This document shows, piece by piece, positions 1-7,585 of a stretch of 64,000 bases of DNA. Below the pieces are notes generated by a model. The model made no database searches, was not told the DNA's origin, and was given only the letters and a program-made list of their open reading frames with translations. Origin of the DNA: Kaustia mangrovi (GTDB taxonomy: Bacteria; Pseudomonadota; Alphaproteobacteria; Rhizobiales; Im1); assembly GCF_015482775.1 (NCBI RefSeq), contig NZ_CP058214.1:4454501-4518500 (forward strand), read 5' to 3'. A program made the position numbers and the translations under genes. Every line of letters starts with the position of its first letter. Positions within the stretch are counted from its first letter, which is position 1.

Positions 1-210
1 TCCGTCGATGATGTAGTACAGGACCCGCTTGGGGTTCACTAGGATGAAGCCCTCGTCCGACCAGAAGCGCAGCCAAGTACCCATGTGGTTGATCTTGGTC
101 ACGTTCCGCAGGTTCAGGTGATCGCCATTGTCGAAGACGATCTTCCGCTTCTGCTCGATGACGGCCTCACCGGCCTCGTTCTGTTGCGGCGTAATGGTAT
201 TCTTTGACAT
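1..210 (-). CDS. Partial phage protein of unknown function
   Basis: A reading frame opens with ATG at 208-210 and continues without a stop to the window edge, giving about 70 residues beginning MSKNTITPQQNEAGEAVIEQ. It lies 6 bases downstream of the Rz1-like gene in the lysis cassette, on the same strand. The visible part is hydrophilic with no signal peptide, and contains a run of mixed hydrophobic and charged residues typical of a small phage protein. I do not recognise a family. The C-terminus is outside the window. Confidence 0.55.
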   Translation of the reverse strand, partial: MSKNTITPQQNEAGEAVIEQKRKIVFDNGDHLNLRNVTKINHMGTWLRFWSDEGFILVNPKRVLYYIIDG

Positions 211-216
211 GTACAC

Positions 217-417
217 TCACTCGTTAGGAATTGCGCAGCCCTGATCGGCCAGAACCTCGTTCGATGTCAGGGCTTCCCTGACTTCCTCGTCGGTCATCTG
301 GTCGATAACCGCATCGCTATATCGGTTGGCACTCGTGGTGCAGTTAGCGTCTACCCCACCTGTCGCGCAGGCGCTGACGAGCGTCGCGAGCAGACATAGC
401 GTCAATACGAGCCTCAA
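217..417 (-). CDS. Rz1-like outer-membrane spanin (o-spanin) lipoprotein
   Basis: A 66-residue protein with a classic lipoprotein signal: hydrophobic stretch LVLTLCLLATLVS followed by the lipobox with the cysteine at about residue 17 (LVSAC). Its first 74 bases overlap, in another frame, the 3' end of the Rz-like gene at 344-604. This nested arrangement is characteristic of the Rz/Rz1 spanin pairs of temperate phages. The mature protein would be only about 50 residues, anchored in the outer membrane. It would pair with the inner-membrane partner to fuse the membranes in the last step of lysis. Family membership is inferred from architecture, not from sequence identity. Confidence 0.7.
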   Translation of the reverse strand: MRLVLTLCLLATLVSACATGGVDANCTTSANRYSDAVIDQMTDEEVREALTSNEVLADQGCAIPNE

Positions 418-604
418 TGCGCTTGGCCTCCTTCATTGCCTCAAGCTGGGCACGCGCTTGCTCAAGACGCGCCTTGGTCTTTCCGGCGCGGCTCACATAG
501 GCGAACGCGCCGAGAATTGCTGTGACGATCCCAAGACCGGCAAGAATGTACATGCCAGCCTTGGACCAGACTGTTTTCAGGAAGCCGACAAGGACCGCGA
601 TCAT
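344..604 (-). CDS. Rz-like inner-membrane spanin (i-spanin)
   Basis: An 86-residue protein with one N-terminal membrane segment (about residues 18-38, GMYILAGLGIVTAILGAFAY). A charged, helix-forming and probably coiled-coil tail rich in Arg, Lys, Glu and Ala follows. That is the expected layout of an i-spanin, with the tail spanning the periplasm. Its ATG overlaps the TGA stop of the muramidase gene (ATGA), so the two are translationally coupled. Its 3' end contains the start of the Rz1-like lipoprotein gene in a different frame. A holin-like role for the membrane segment is an alternative, but the overlap with a lipoprotein gene favours spanin. Confidence 0.7.
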   Translation of the reverse strand: MIAVLVGFLKTVWSKAGMYILAGLGIVTAILGAFAYVSRAGKTKARLEQARAQLEAMKEAKRIEARIDAMSARDARQRLRDRWGRR

Positions 605-1581
605 GCGGTCTGAGCCCGCTTGTAGATGACGTACGTAGTCACGCCGAGAATGACGCTCGAAGCGCCAACCAATGCGATAGCCTGCCCGTACTCACCAAGG
701 GATTGCAGATAGTCGAGCACGACGCGCATATGGTCGAATGCTCCTGAGACCTCCGTCACCACAGCAACTGTCGTAGCCCCTGCGGCAGCCGTACCGGCAG
801 CGGCCTTCGCCCCGGCCTTCTTCGGCTTCACATTGTCCTCAAGTGCCTTCTCGATAGCCTCTCGTGTGATAGGACCGATGATACCGTCAGGATCAAGACC
901 GTGCGCAGACTGGAAAGCCTGAACGGTCTCGAAGCCGAGCTTATTGATGGACCGCACTTCCTCGCGGAGGTCGAACTCGTCGCGGCTGCGGGGATCACGC
1001 TCGTACTTCTTGACAGCACGCTCGATCTTCGCCGCGTAACTATTCCTGCGGTATGCTGGGCCGTTGTAGAGGCGGGCGAACTTATGCCAGTCCCGATCCT
1101 CGATAGCCTGCATGAGGCCGTCGCTCATCTCGATGAAGCCGAGCATAAGTTCGACCTGTCCGGCGAGAGAGACGTTCGCGCGAACCCACATATCCTGTGG
1201 GCTAGCGTACCCAAGAAAATCGTAGTGTTCGCCCATGACCTGACCGACGCCCATGCTGATCGATTTCAGGGCTGCGCCAGGGTCGATGTCCATCCACCGA
1301 TAGAGCATTTCGTATCTGCCCCGGTAGGTAGACGGCACCTTGGTCTTACCGGCCTTCGGATGCGCCAGACCGAGACTTACGGCCCTGCTGCGCTTGCTCT
1401 CCGGGAGGTTCCGGTAGAAGTAGTGTCCCTCAAGATTGATCGCGGGCCGCCGCTCTCCGTCTACAGTCCAGAATGCCCGGCCTGCGCTCTCGACCTCGGC
1501 AACGCCTAAAGCCCACGCGAGGGGAATGTCGTATTCCGCGCACAGCATACTGATGGCTACGCGGTCTGCGCTGTTGAACAT
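601..1581 (-). CDS. Phage endolysin: N-acetylmuramidase with peptidoglycan-binding domain
   Basis: 326 residues. Residues about 15-170 resemble the N-acetylmuramidase family of phage endolysins (DUF3380-type), with the conserved N-terminal glutamate region (ALGVAEVESAGRAFW) and SMGVGQVMGEHYDFLGY. Residues about 210-245 form a PG_binding_1 repeat (FQSAHGLDPDGIIGPITREA). The last 40 residues include an Ala/Lys linker and a hydrophobic C-terminal segment (ALVGASSVILGVTTYVIY). That segment suggests membrane anchoring, unusual for a soluble endolysin. A GAGGA-like ribosome site precedes the ATG. The gene is coupled to the Rz-like gene by an ATGA overlap. The enzyme would cleave the glycan backbone of peptidoglycan at lysis. 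Confidence 0.85.
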   Translation of the reverse strand: MFNSADRVAISMLCAEYDIPLAWALGVAEVESAGRAFWTVDGERRPAINLEGHYFYRNLPESKRSRAVSLGLAHPKAGKTKVPSTYRGRYEMLYRWMDIDPGAALKSISMGVGQVMGEHYDFLGYASPQDMWVRANVSLAGQVELMLGFIEMSDGLMQAIEDRDWHKFARLYNGPAYRRNSYAAKIERAVKKYERDPRSRDEFDLREEVRSINKLGFETVQAFQSAHGLDPDGIIGPITREAIEKALEDNVKPKKAGAKAAAGTAAAGATTVAVVTEVSGAFDHMRVVLDYLQSLGEYGQAIALVGASSVILGVTTYVIYKRAQTA

Positions 1582-1590
1582 ATGTTGTCC

Positions 1591-2010
1591 TCAGTACTCG
1601 GTTGAAAACTCGTAGTCCTCGTCGCGATCTGTATAGTCAACGACGAAATCCCACGTATCTACAGGGTAGTGCCCAAAATGCTCCATATGCTTCTCCCTGC
1701 CGACGATCAGAGCGTGCGCCAGTGCGAGCCAGCGAGCGACAACAAAGTCGTACTCGTGTTCATCAAGGATCAGTGTAGAGACAGCAATGAAGATATTGTT
1801 GGGCGTAGCGTTTCGCACGTTCCTCGTTGCATATGCAGCCAGCGCATAGAAAGAATGTTCAGCCCGAGCGCTTCCGAAGATCGTATGATTGTCCTGTTCT
1901 TCGTGTATCGTGTAGTGGTGCGAGCCTTTTGTGAAGCCGTACATAATACCGAGCTTTTCAACCAAACTGACAACAGCGTCGTCAAATAACTCGTCTAAGC
2001 TGTTTGACAT
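1591..2010 (-). CDS. Phage protein of unknown function with HTIFGS motif
   Basis: The start chosen is the ATG at 2008-2010 (MSNSLDELFDDAV), because GAGG lies 6-7 bases upstream. A longer frame to 2037 runs into the terminator stem. The 139-residue product is acidic, soluble and has no signal peptide. It contains HTIFGS, also found in the neighbouring 166-residue protein at 3090-3590 and again preceded by an Asp/Ser-rich turn, so the two may share a fold. The gene sits directly upstream of the muramidase gene. No known function can be assigned. Confidence 0.6.
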   Translation of the reverse strand: MSNSLDELFDDAVVSLVEKLGIMYGFTKGSHHYTIHEEQDNHTIFGSARAEHSFYALAAYATRNVRNATPNNIFIAVSTLILDEHEYDFVVARWLALAHALIVGREKHMEHFGHYPVDTWDFVVDYTDRDEDYEFSTEY

Positions 2011-2035
2011 TATGATCCTCGCAGGTGTGCTGAAC

Positions 2036-2064
2036 AAAAAAAGGGAGGCCCCGAAGGACCTCCC
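2036..2064 (-). terminator. Rho-independent terminator, minus strand
   Basis: On the minus strand a stem GGGAGG...CCTCCC, extended by flanking pairs around a UUCG-type loop, is followed by seven T residues (the A-run 2036-2042 on the plus strand). It separates the gene at 2105-2611 from the downstream lysis region. Confidence 0.75.
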
Positions 2065-2104
2065 ATTGAGTGCAAACGCTAGAATGTAGCTGGGGTGGGG
2101 GGTA

Positions 2105-2611
2105 TTACTTCTTCTTCTTCGTGGTCTCGGCGGGGCGGTCGTCCGTACGGTACACTGTCATGCCCTTGAACTCGCCGCCCTCAGACACGGAACGGCTCTC
2201 GAAGTACTTGCCTTCGTCAGCGCCGGCACGGTTCGCCTGCGTCGTCGCAGACTGGACCGAGCGACGGAACTTGTTCGCGTCCCCGCCCTTGAACGGGACG
2301 AAGAACGTACTGATCACGGCATCGCCGTTCTTGTCCTTGCTCGGCGCAGGCAGCTTGTCGAACGGAAAGCGCGATCCGCCTGCACTGCGCCGCGCAGTCG
2401 GTACAGCCGAAGCCGTGCCAATCTCGATTTCACCAAATTCAACATCGTCGTCACGGGCCACTGTAGCCTCCTCGTTGCTCGCATCAGCCTCAGCATCCGC
2501 AGAGGCGTTTGCATCAAGCCCGAGATCGGCCAGCGGGTCAAGGGTATCGGTGTCGCTCATATCAGTCTCCGGTTTGGTAGTCGGTCGGCGCGGTTTGCTC
2601 ACCTTCGGCAT
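2105..2611 (-). CDS. Phage protein of unknown function, acidic N-terminus and lysine tail
   Basis: 168 residues from the ATG at 2611. An internal ATG at 2560 (MSDTDTLD) also has a good GGAG site, so the true start is uncertain. The N-terminal third is low-complexity and acidic (Asp/Ala/Glu). The central region (GSRFPFDKLPAPSKDKNGDA and KFRRSVQSATTQANRAG) looks folded and basic, and the protein ends in KKKK. The layout suggests a nucleic-acid-binding protein, but no family is recognised. It is followed by a terminator at 2036-2064. Confidence 0.55.
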   Translation of the reverse strand: MPKVSKPRRPTTKPETDMSDTDTLDPLADLGLDANASADAEADASNEEATVARDDDVEFGEIEIGTASAVPTARRSAGGSRFPFDKLPAPSKDKNGDAVISTFFVPFKGGDANKFRRSVQSATTQANRAGADEGKYFESRSVSEGGEFKGMTVYRTDDRPAETTKKKK

Positions 2612-2718
2612 ATACGCTTGTCCTTCCGCTACTAGGGTTACTGCCGGTTATCCGGCCAGCAGAGGGTCACGGCCCTCAGTACGATGGCTCCGTAGAGCCA
2701 TCGATTTGAAGGCCGTGC

Positions 2719-2904
2719 CTACCTTGCGACGTGCTTGCGCGCTTCTCTAACAAGCCAGCGGAACAGGTCTGATCCCGGCTTGATGTCGGCATGAATGACT
2801 GATCCTGTCCGCCTATCCACAACTACTCGCTTAGGAAACTGCTCATAAGTTGCGGCCTCTATGTCACCGTCAAGAGTAAGCCCGCAGCGAATGTTAGGTT
2901 TCAT
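2719..2904 (-). CDS. Small phage protein of unknown function
   Basis: 61 residues from ATG 2902-2904 (MKPNIRCGLTLDGDIEAATY). Its start lies 11 bases inside the upstream gene (2894-3088), suggesting coupling. It has a basic C-terminus (VREARKHVAR). No recognised domain. Between it and the next gene (2612-2718) there are two short hairpins, GAGGG/CCCTC at 2662-2677 and GATGGCTC/GAGCCATC at 2683-2702, neither with a clear T-run on the minus strand. Confidence 0.45.
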   Translation of the reverse strand: MKPNIRCGLTLDGDIEAATYEQFPKRVVVDRRTGSVIHADIKPGSDLFRWLVREARKHVAR

Positions 2905-3088
2905 CGGAAGGTTCCATAGGGTGTGCGTCCACATCCTTCTCCGGCATACGCATCATCTTCGCGTAGTCGTGCTCCGATAGCTGCGCCACAGTGGCGTAGT
3001 ACCCATAGCGCGTGTTTAGCTCTTGAACTATCGGTCGGCCCGTATGAGGGGATCGAAGAATGCGCCGCGTCCATGTCAATTGCCGCAT
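2894..3088 (-). CDS. Small phage protein of unknown function
   Basis: 64 residues from ATG 3086-3088 (MRQLTWTRRILRSPHTGRPI), chosen because GAGGA lies 5 bases upstream. The longer frame would start inside the upstream gene. It begins one base after the stop of the 166-residue gene and overlaps the next gene by 11 bases, so it belongs to a compact transcription unit. No recognised domain. Confidence 0.5.
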   Translation of the reverse strand: MRQLTWTRRILRSPHTGRPIVQELNTRYGYYATVAQLSEHDYAKMMRMPEKDVDAHPMEPSDET

Positions 3089-3089
3089 A

Positions 3090-3590
3090 TCAGTCCTCGT
3101 GCCAGATGATTGACAGGGCATGTTCCGGGTTCGTCAGATACAGCATTGCGAACGAGCGCTGATCCTTCACGTACTTCTTGTGCTTCTGGTAATACCGATT
3201 CTGCCCGTTGACCTCGGCGTCTATAAGCAGTGCCGCATGATCGATTGCAGCGGGCGGTATGAAGTGCTCTCGCCCATACTGTCTGAGATGCTTGATCTGT
3301 AGAGCGGCTGCCGCCGCCTCGCCCTCGGATGAAAAGTCCGCACCGAGATGCAGGTGGCACCAATCGTGCCACGCCCGGAAAGCGATATTGGTCTCAGGCG
3401 ATCCGAAGATCGTATGGTCGGACCCACCGTCAAACACGGTGATAAAGCCGTACTTGTCGTGCTCACGAACGAGAGCCTTGTATGAGCTAGGCGCATCGGG
3501 GCCGACATTAAACCCGTCAGGCCAGCACTGCTTAGCCATGAACAGCGTGCAGTGATCCAGAATGATCGAGAGCGGGGCAGGGTGGCCCAT
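3090..3590 (-). CDS. Phage protein of unknown function with HTIFGS motif
   Basis: 166 residues, preceded by an AGGAG ribosome site. The middle of the protein contains SDHTIFGSPETNIAFRAWHD, which resembles DNHTIFGSARAEHSFYALA of the protein encoded at 1591-2010. It is rich in His, Trp and Tyr and has no membrane segment or signal peptide. The shared motif, with flanking aromatic residues at similar spacing, suggests two paralogous phage proteins. Function unknown. Confidence 0.6.
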   Translation of the reverse strand: MGHPAPLSIILDHCTLFMAKQCWPDGFNVGPDAPSSYKALVREHDKYGFITVFDGGSDHTIFGSPETNIAFRAWHDWCHLHLGADFSSEGEAAAAALQIKHLRQYGREHFIPPAAIDHAALLIDAEVNGQNRYYQKHKKYVKDQRSFAMLYLTNPEHALSIIWHED

Positions 3591-3646
3591 AGCGTTCTCC
3601 TAATAGATGGGCAATTAAGTTGGCGAGAGCACTTCCGCTAGGTTGT

Positions 3647-3898
3647 TCAGGCTGCGTAAGCTGCCCGCATATGGTTGGCCTGCTCAACCGCTGCGTCGAT
3701 CAGATTGAGCGATGCAACAGCGCTGTCATGGGACGAGCTGTTACACAGGGCATGGACATACGTAGCAATGCACTTATGCCGCTTAAGGATGTCCGGCGAG
3801 GCATTGACGACGCGCCCGCTCTTGGTATCAAAGACCGTGATGCCCTCGCGGTCGTACGTGACACGGACGTTGTGAACATTGATGCAAGTACGGTTCAT
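3647..3898 (-). CDS. Small phage protein of unknown function
   Basis: 83 residues starting MNRTCINVHNVRVTYDREGI with AGGA just upstream of the ATG. The N-terminal half is likely beta-rich (VTYDREGITVFDTKSGRVV) and the C-terminal half helical. No recognised family. It lies between the integrase end and the other small genes on the same strand. Confidence 0.5.
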   Translation of the reverse strand: MNRTCINVHNVRVTYDREGITVFDTKSGRVVNASPDILKRHKCIATYVHALCNSSSHDSAVASLNLIDAAVEQANHMRAAYAA

Positions 3899-3907
3899 AT
3901 AATCCTC

Positions 3908-4093
3908 CTACTGTCTTCCCTTAAGCACGCCGCATACTCGGCACCGTGCTCTTATCTCGATGAAATCGTCTATCGGCGGGTCGTACGTCTGCCAGTCGTG
4001 CTCTTTGCAGCGTACGCCGGGCAAAGAAAAAGCCCGCTCGGTGGCGGGCCTGTTTTTAGACGTTGTAGCTGTCACGTTATTGCATCTAGCCAT
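3908..4093 (-). CDS. Doubtful small ORF with Cys/His pairs
   Basis: A 61-residue frame ending in CRVCGVLKGRQ and with CKEH upstream, which could form a small zinc-binding fold (C-x2-H...C-x2-C). However, a strong terminator hairpin (4026-4056) lies inside its 5' third, and the first 22 bases overlap the integrase 3' end. If expressed, the real start is probably an alternative codon downstream of the hairpin, for example TTG near 4023, giving a product of about 40 residues. The Cys/His spacing is the only positive evidence. Confidence 0.3.
   Translation of the reverse strand: MARCNNVTATTSKNRPATERAFSLPGVRCKEHDWQTYDPPIDDFIEIRARCRVCGVLKGRQ
4026..4056 (-). terminator. Bidirectional terminator at the integrase 3' end
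   Basis: The stem GCCCGC / GCGGGC with loop TCGGTG is flanked by A5 on the plus-strand left side and T5 on the right, so it can act in both directions. On the minus strand it follows the integrase stop at 4072. Confidence 0.75.
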
Positions 4094-5142
4094 TTCCAGT
4101 GCTCATATTTATCTCCGCACTTTCGGATATGCGTGTACCGCTTTAGAGAGTGCCACGACTTATGACCGGAAACAGCGGCCACTTGGGGTAGGGTCCGCCC
4201 CATCTCGAATAGCCGGGTTATTCCCTCGTGTCGCAGATCGTGGAACTTCAAATCTTTAATTCCGTAAAACTCGCAAGCGGTATGAAAGTGGTAGCTCAGG
4301 GTAAATGGCTTATAAGGAAATATGCGTTCATCCGTCTTAGGAAATGCATTTACGATGCGCATTGCCTCGTCTGGTATCTCGCATAGAACGTCGTTTCCCC
4401 GCTTGCCGCCGGGGTCCTTCATGTCTCTGACTAGGACACTGTTGTCCTTATCGTCCAGATCGGCCCACGTTATCCTTGTTATCTCGCTTTGCCGTCTCGT
4501 GGAGAACAGGGCAAAAGGTACGACGATGTGCATGGGCACAGACTTCGGGCTGCGCTTGTACAGATCAACGAAATACGTCTGTATCTGATCTAGTTCGTCC
4601 ATGGTCGGACGGCGTGTCCGCTCATGAGATAGGCAAACTAGACCCATGCGCTTTGCGACTTTAAGCGCGTCACTCATAGCTCGTTCGTCAAGCTCGTATC
4701 CCCAAGCCGGTCTGGCTATTGAGAACACAGACGACAGGCATGACAGGTAATTGAGAACAGTCTGCGGCTGGCGCGTTTTCCCTAGCTCGGTAGCCAGTTC
4801 GAGAATATCATGGCTGCATATCTCGTTGCATGGCGAGCTAGCTATGGGGTACGCTTTGAGCGCTTCAAGTGCTCTGATCTTTGTTCGAGAATATTGGCGC
4901 TCGCTGGTAGCCAGATATTTATCAATGGCATCGCTGAGCGTTATGCATTTATTCCGTACACGTTCGAGCCCGCCGGGAGCCTTAAGCTCCTTCTCCCGAT
5001 CCTCGGCCCAAGCGTACGCGGCTTGCCTCCGGTCGAACGTCCTGTTCTCCCGGTGCACGATCCTGCCCTTGCGCTTAACCACGATCTGCGCCATGTGGGC
5101 AGTGGAGCCATCGCCGCGTTTCCGGCTTATAATGGTTGCCAC
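4072..5142 (-). CDS. int: Phage tyrosine integrase
   Basis: 356 residues. An N-terminal arm and SAM-like core-binding domain (about residues 60-150) are followed by the catalytic domain. Visible catalytic residues are the first Arg in LFSTRRQSEITRITW, the Lys in DMKDPGGKRG, His-Asp-Leu-Arg-His in FHDLRHEGITRLFEMG, and the C-terminal block SGHKSWHSLKRYTH with the nucleophilic Tyr. It catalyses site-specific integration and excision of the prophage. It is the gene closest to the host junction, as expected. A terminator lies just past its 3' end. Confidence 0.92.
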   Translation of the reverse strand: MATIISRKRGDGSTAHMAQIVVKRKGRIVHRENRTFDRRQAAYAWAEDREKELKAPGGLERVRNKCITLSDAIDKYLATSERQYSRTKIRALEALKAYPIASSPCNEICSHDILELATELGKTRQPQTVLNYLSCLSSVFSIARPAWGYELDERAMSDALKVAKRMGLVCLSHERTRRPTMDELDQIQTYFVDLYKRSPKSVPMHIVVPFALFSTRRQSEITRITWADLDDKDNSVLVRDMKDPGGKRGNDVLCEIPDEAMRIVNAFPKTDERIFPYKPFTLSYHFHTACEFYGIKDLKFHDLRHEGITRLFEMGRTLPQVAAVSGHKSWHSLKRYTHIRKCGDKYEHWKWLDAIT

Positions 5143-5188
5143 GGTACAACCTCCTGCGGGTAGGTCCTACAAATGATGTACTTGTTCC

Positions 5189-5259
5189 TAGTAGGCGGGC
5201 TTAGGATTTCTGCGTGTTACAGATTGGGCGCAGAAAGCCCATCATTTCCCCGCCTAGTA
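5189..5259. repeat. Nested inverted repeats next to the integrase
   Basis: The outer arms TAGTAGGCGGG (5189-5199) and CCCGCCTAGTA (5249-5259) pair at 10 of 11 positions. Inside them a second perfect pair TTTCTGCG (5207-5214) and CGCAGAAA (5229-5236) occurs. The block lies in the 247-base non-coding junction between the integrase and plsX. It could be integrase or excisionase arm-type sites, or the integrase promoter/operator. The rest of 5143-5389 holds only a GGCATGCGC/GCGCATGCC hairpin at 5332-5353, possibly a terminator for a displaced host gene. Confidence 0.4.
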
Positions 5260-5389
5260 CGGCGGAAAATAGGGATTTCGCAGGTTTCCTGTTGTTTCAG
5301 CCGGATGAATGAGTATTGTGCCGCGGACCGGGGCATGCGCGCGGGCGCATGCCGTCGTTCCTGGGTCTTGAGCTATCCTTCGTAAGCAG

Positions 5390-6454
5390 ATGTCGCGGCC
5401 TTTGACCATAGCCCTCGATGCCATGGGCGGTGACCGTGGGCCGGATATGGTCGTGGCCGGTGCCGCTATAGCGCTGGAACGCCATCCAGAGCTTCATGTC
5501 ATCCTGTTCGGTGACAGTGCGGTGCTGGAACCCCTGCTGGCACGCACTCCGAAGGTCCGCGAGAAGGCCCGGATCGTTCATGCCTCGGTTGCCGTGGCCA
5601 TGGACGACAAGCCGAGCCAGGCGCTCCGGCGCGGCCGCAACCACTCGAGCATGTGGATGGCGATCGATGCGGTCCGGCAGGGCCTTGCCGACGTCGCGGT
5701 CTCGGCGGGCAATACCGGCGCGCTGATGGCCATGGCCAAGGTCATCCTGAAGACCATGGCCGGCATCGAGCGCCCCGCCATCGCGGCCATCTGGCCGACG
5801 CTCAGGGGCGAGAGCATCGTGCTCGACGTCGGCGCGACGATCGGGGCGGATGCAGGCCAGCTCGTCGATTTCGCCGTCATGGGCGAGGCGATGGCGCGCA
5901 GCCTGTTCGGTCTGAAGCGCCCGACGGTCGGCCTGCTCAATATCGGCGTGGAGGAGATCAAGGGCGTCGAGGAGGTCAAGGCGGCGGGCCGCATCCTGAG
6001 GGGTGCGGAGCTGCCGATCGAATATGCGGGCTTCGTGGAAGGCGACGATCTGGGCAAGGGCACGGTCGATGTGGTGGTGACGGAAGGCTTCACCGGCAAC
6101 ATCGCGCTGAAGACGGCGGAGGGCACCGCCCGCCAGATCGGAACCTATCTGCGTGCCGCCATGAGGCGGAGCCTGCTGTCGCGGATCGGCTATGTGTTCG
6201 CGCGCGGCGCGTTCGACGCGCTGAGGGACAAGCTCGATCCGCGTACCATGAACGGGGGCGTCTTCCTGGGGCTCAACGGGGTCGTGGTCAAGAGCCACGG
6301 TGGTACCGACGCCCTCGGATTCGCCAGTGCCATCGACCTTGCCGTGGAGATGGCGGACAACGATCTTGTCGCCAAGATCGCCCGCGACCTCGATGTCAAG
6401 CACGAGGCGATGGCGCAGTATTCTGAAACAACGGTTGACGCGGAAAGCGGGTAA
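5390..6454 (+). CDS. plsX: Phosphate acyltransferase PlsX
   Basis: 354 residues, the usual length for PlsX, which makes acyl-phosphate from acyl-ACP for phospholipid synthesis. Family landmarks are [20 protein letters not shown] at the N-terminus, [15 protein letters not shown], and [18 protein letters not shown]. It ends 10 bases before fabH, the conserved plsX-fabH pairing. The prophage junction lies immediately upstream, so the genes normally found before plsX in alphaproteobacteria (for example rpmF) are not visible. Confidence 0.95.
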   Translation: MSRPLTIALDAMGGDRGPDMVVAGAAIALERHPELHVILFGDSAVLEPLLARTPKVREKARIVHASVAVAMDDKPSQALRRGRNHSSMWMAIDAVRQGLADVAVSAGNTGALMAMAKVILKTMAGIERPAIAAIWPTLRGESIVLDVGATIGADAGQLVDFAVMGEAMARSLFGLKRPTVGLLNIGVEEIKGVEEVKAAGRILRGAELPIEYAGFVEGDDLGKGTVDVVVTEGFTGNIALKTAEGTARQIGTYLRAAMRRSLLSRIGYVFARGAFDALRDKLDPRTMNGGVFLGLNGVVVKSHGGTDALGFASAIDLAVEMADNDLVAKIARDLDVKHEAMAQYSETTVDAESG

Positions 6455-6464
6455 CGGAGTGGCA

Positions 6465-7436
6465 ATGCGCCGTTCGGTCATTCAGGGCATAGGGGCCTAT
6501 CTCCCCGAGAAGATACTCACCAACAACGACCTTGCGGCCATGGTCGACACATCGGACGAGTGGATCGCCGATCGGACCGGAATCCGCCAGCGCCACGTGG
6601 CCGCTGACGGCGAGACGACGGCCGATCTCGCGACCGCGGCTGCGCGCGCCGCCCTTGCCGATGCCGGCATGCCGGCGGAGAGCATCGAGCTGATCGTGCT
6701 GGCCACCTCGACGCCGGACAATACCTTCCCGGCAACCGCGACCGCGGTGCAGGCCGAACTCGGCATTACAGAGGGTGCGGCCTTCGACGTGCAGGCGGTC
6801 TGTTCGGGCTTCGTCTTCGCGCTGTCGGTGGCCGACAATTTCATCAAGTCGGGACAGTACGACCGGGCGCTGGTCATCGGCGCGGAGACCTTCTCGCGCA
6901 TCCTGGACTGGACGGACCGGTCGACCTGCGTGCTGTTCGGCGACGGTGCGGGTGCGGTGGTGCTCGAGGCCAAGGAGGGCGAGGGCACGCTCGCCGACCG
7001 CGGCGTGCTGGCCACGCGGCTGCGCTCCGACGGGCGCTACAAGGAGAAGCTTTACGTGGATGGCGGCCCGTCGAGCACCCAGACGGTCGGGCATCTGCGC
7101 ATGGAGGGCCGCGAGGTGTTCCGCCATGCCGTGGTGAACATCGCGGAGGTCATGGACGAGACGCTGAAGCAGGTCGGGGTGCCGCCGGACGACATCGACT
7201 GGTTCGTGCCGCATCAGGCCAACAAGCGCATCCTGGACGGGACCGCGCGGAAATTCGGGATTTCGGAGGACCGCGTGGTCATGACGGTCGACCGCCATGG
7301 CAATACGTCGGCGGCCTCCATACCGCTCGCGCTGGAGACGGCGGTGCGCGACGGGCGCATCAAGAAGGGCGATCTCGTGCTCATGGAGGCGATGGGCGGC
7401 GGCTTCACATGGGGCGCGGCGCTCGCGCGCTGGTAG
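6465..7436 (+). CDS. fabH: Beta-ketoacyl-ACP synthase III FabH
   Basis: 323 residues from ATG 6465 ([20 protein letters not shown]). The longer frame to 6300 overlaps plsX and is rejected. FabH condenses acetyl-CoA with malonyl-ACP to start fatty acid synthesis. The catalytic triad is visible: Cys in [11 protein letters not shown], His in [12 protein letters not shown], Asn in [14 protein letters not shown]. It forms an operon with plsX. A GGAGTG/CACTCC hairpin at 7451-7465 follows. Confidence 0.96.
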   Translation: MRRSVIQGIGAYLPEKILTNNDLAAMVDTSDEWIADRTGIRQRHVAADGETTADLATAAARAALADAGMPAESIELIVLATSTPDNTFPATATAVQAELGITEGAAFDVQAVCSGFVFALSVADNFIKSGQYDRALVIGAETFSRILDWTDRSTCVLFGDGAGAVVLEAKEGEGTLADRGVLATRLRSDGRYKEKLYVDGGPSSTQTVGHLRMEGREVFRHAVVNIAEVMDETLKQVGVPPDDIDWFVPHQANKRILDGTARKFGISEDRVVMTVDRHGNTSAASIPLALETAVRDGRIKKGDLVLMEAMGGGFTWGAALARW

Positions 7437-7525
7437 CCGGCGGGACGGTGGGAGTGATGCACTCCAGCGAAATCGGAGTGTTCCTCCCTAAGTTCTTGAA
7501 TTGCAAGAATGAGCGCGCCATCCTA

Positions 7526-7554
7526 TTGACCCTCTGTGTACCGAGGTCTAGGCT
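7526..7554 (+). promoter_or_regulatory. Putative sigma-70-type promoter of ihfA
   Basis: TTGACC (7526-7531), a 17-base spacer and TAGGCT (7549-7554) stand 31 bases before the ihfA ATG. A short inverted repeat TTCTTG/CAAGAA (7493-7509) lies just upstream. Confidence 0.55.
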
Positions 7555-7585
7555 TTCTAACGTTAATTTTTGAGGGGACCACTCT

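Larger units (their letters stand above)
1..5142. mobile_element. Right end of an integrated temperate prophage
   Basis: All recognisable genes here lie on the minus strand: a tyrosine integrase at the outer end, a run of small unknown genes with tight spacing and overlaps, and a lysis cassette (muramidase, Rz-like, Rz1-like). Base composition is visibly lower in GC than the host genes that start at 5390. The left boundary lies outside the window, so size and completeness are unknown. The integrase end abuts the non-coding stretch upstream of plsX, so an attachment site probably lies in 5143-5389, but no duplicated att core can be identified with only one junction visible. Confidence 0.85.

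Noticed and set aside
3908-4093. The 61-residue Cys/His ORF as a confident gene
   Set aside because: A strong terminator lies inside it, so it is listed with low confidence only.
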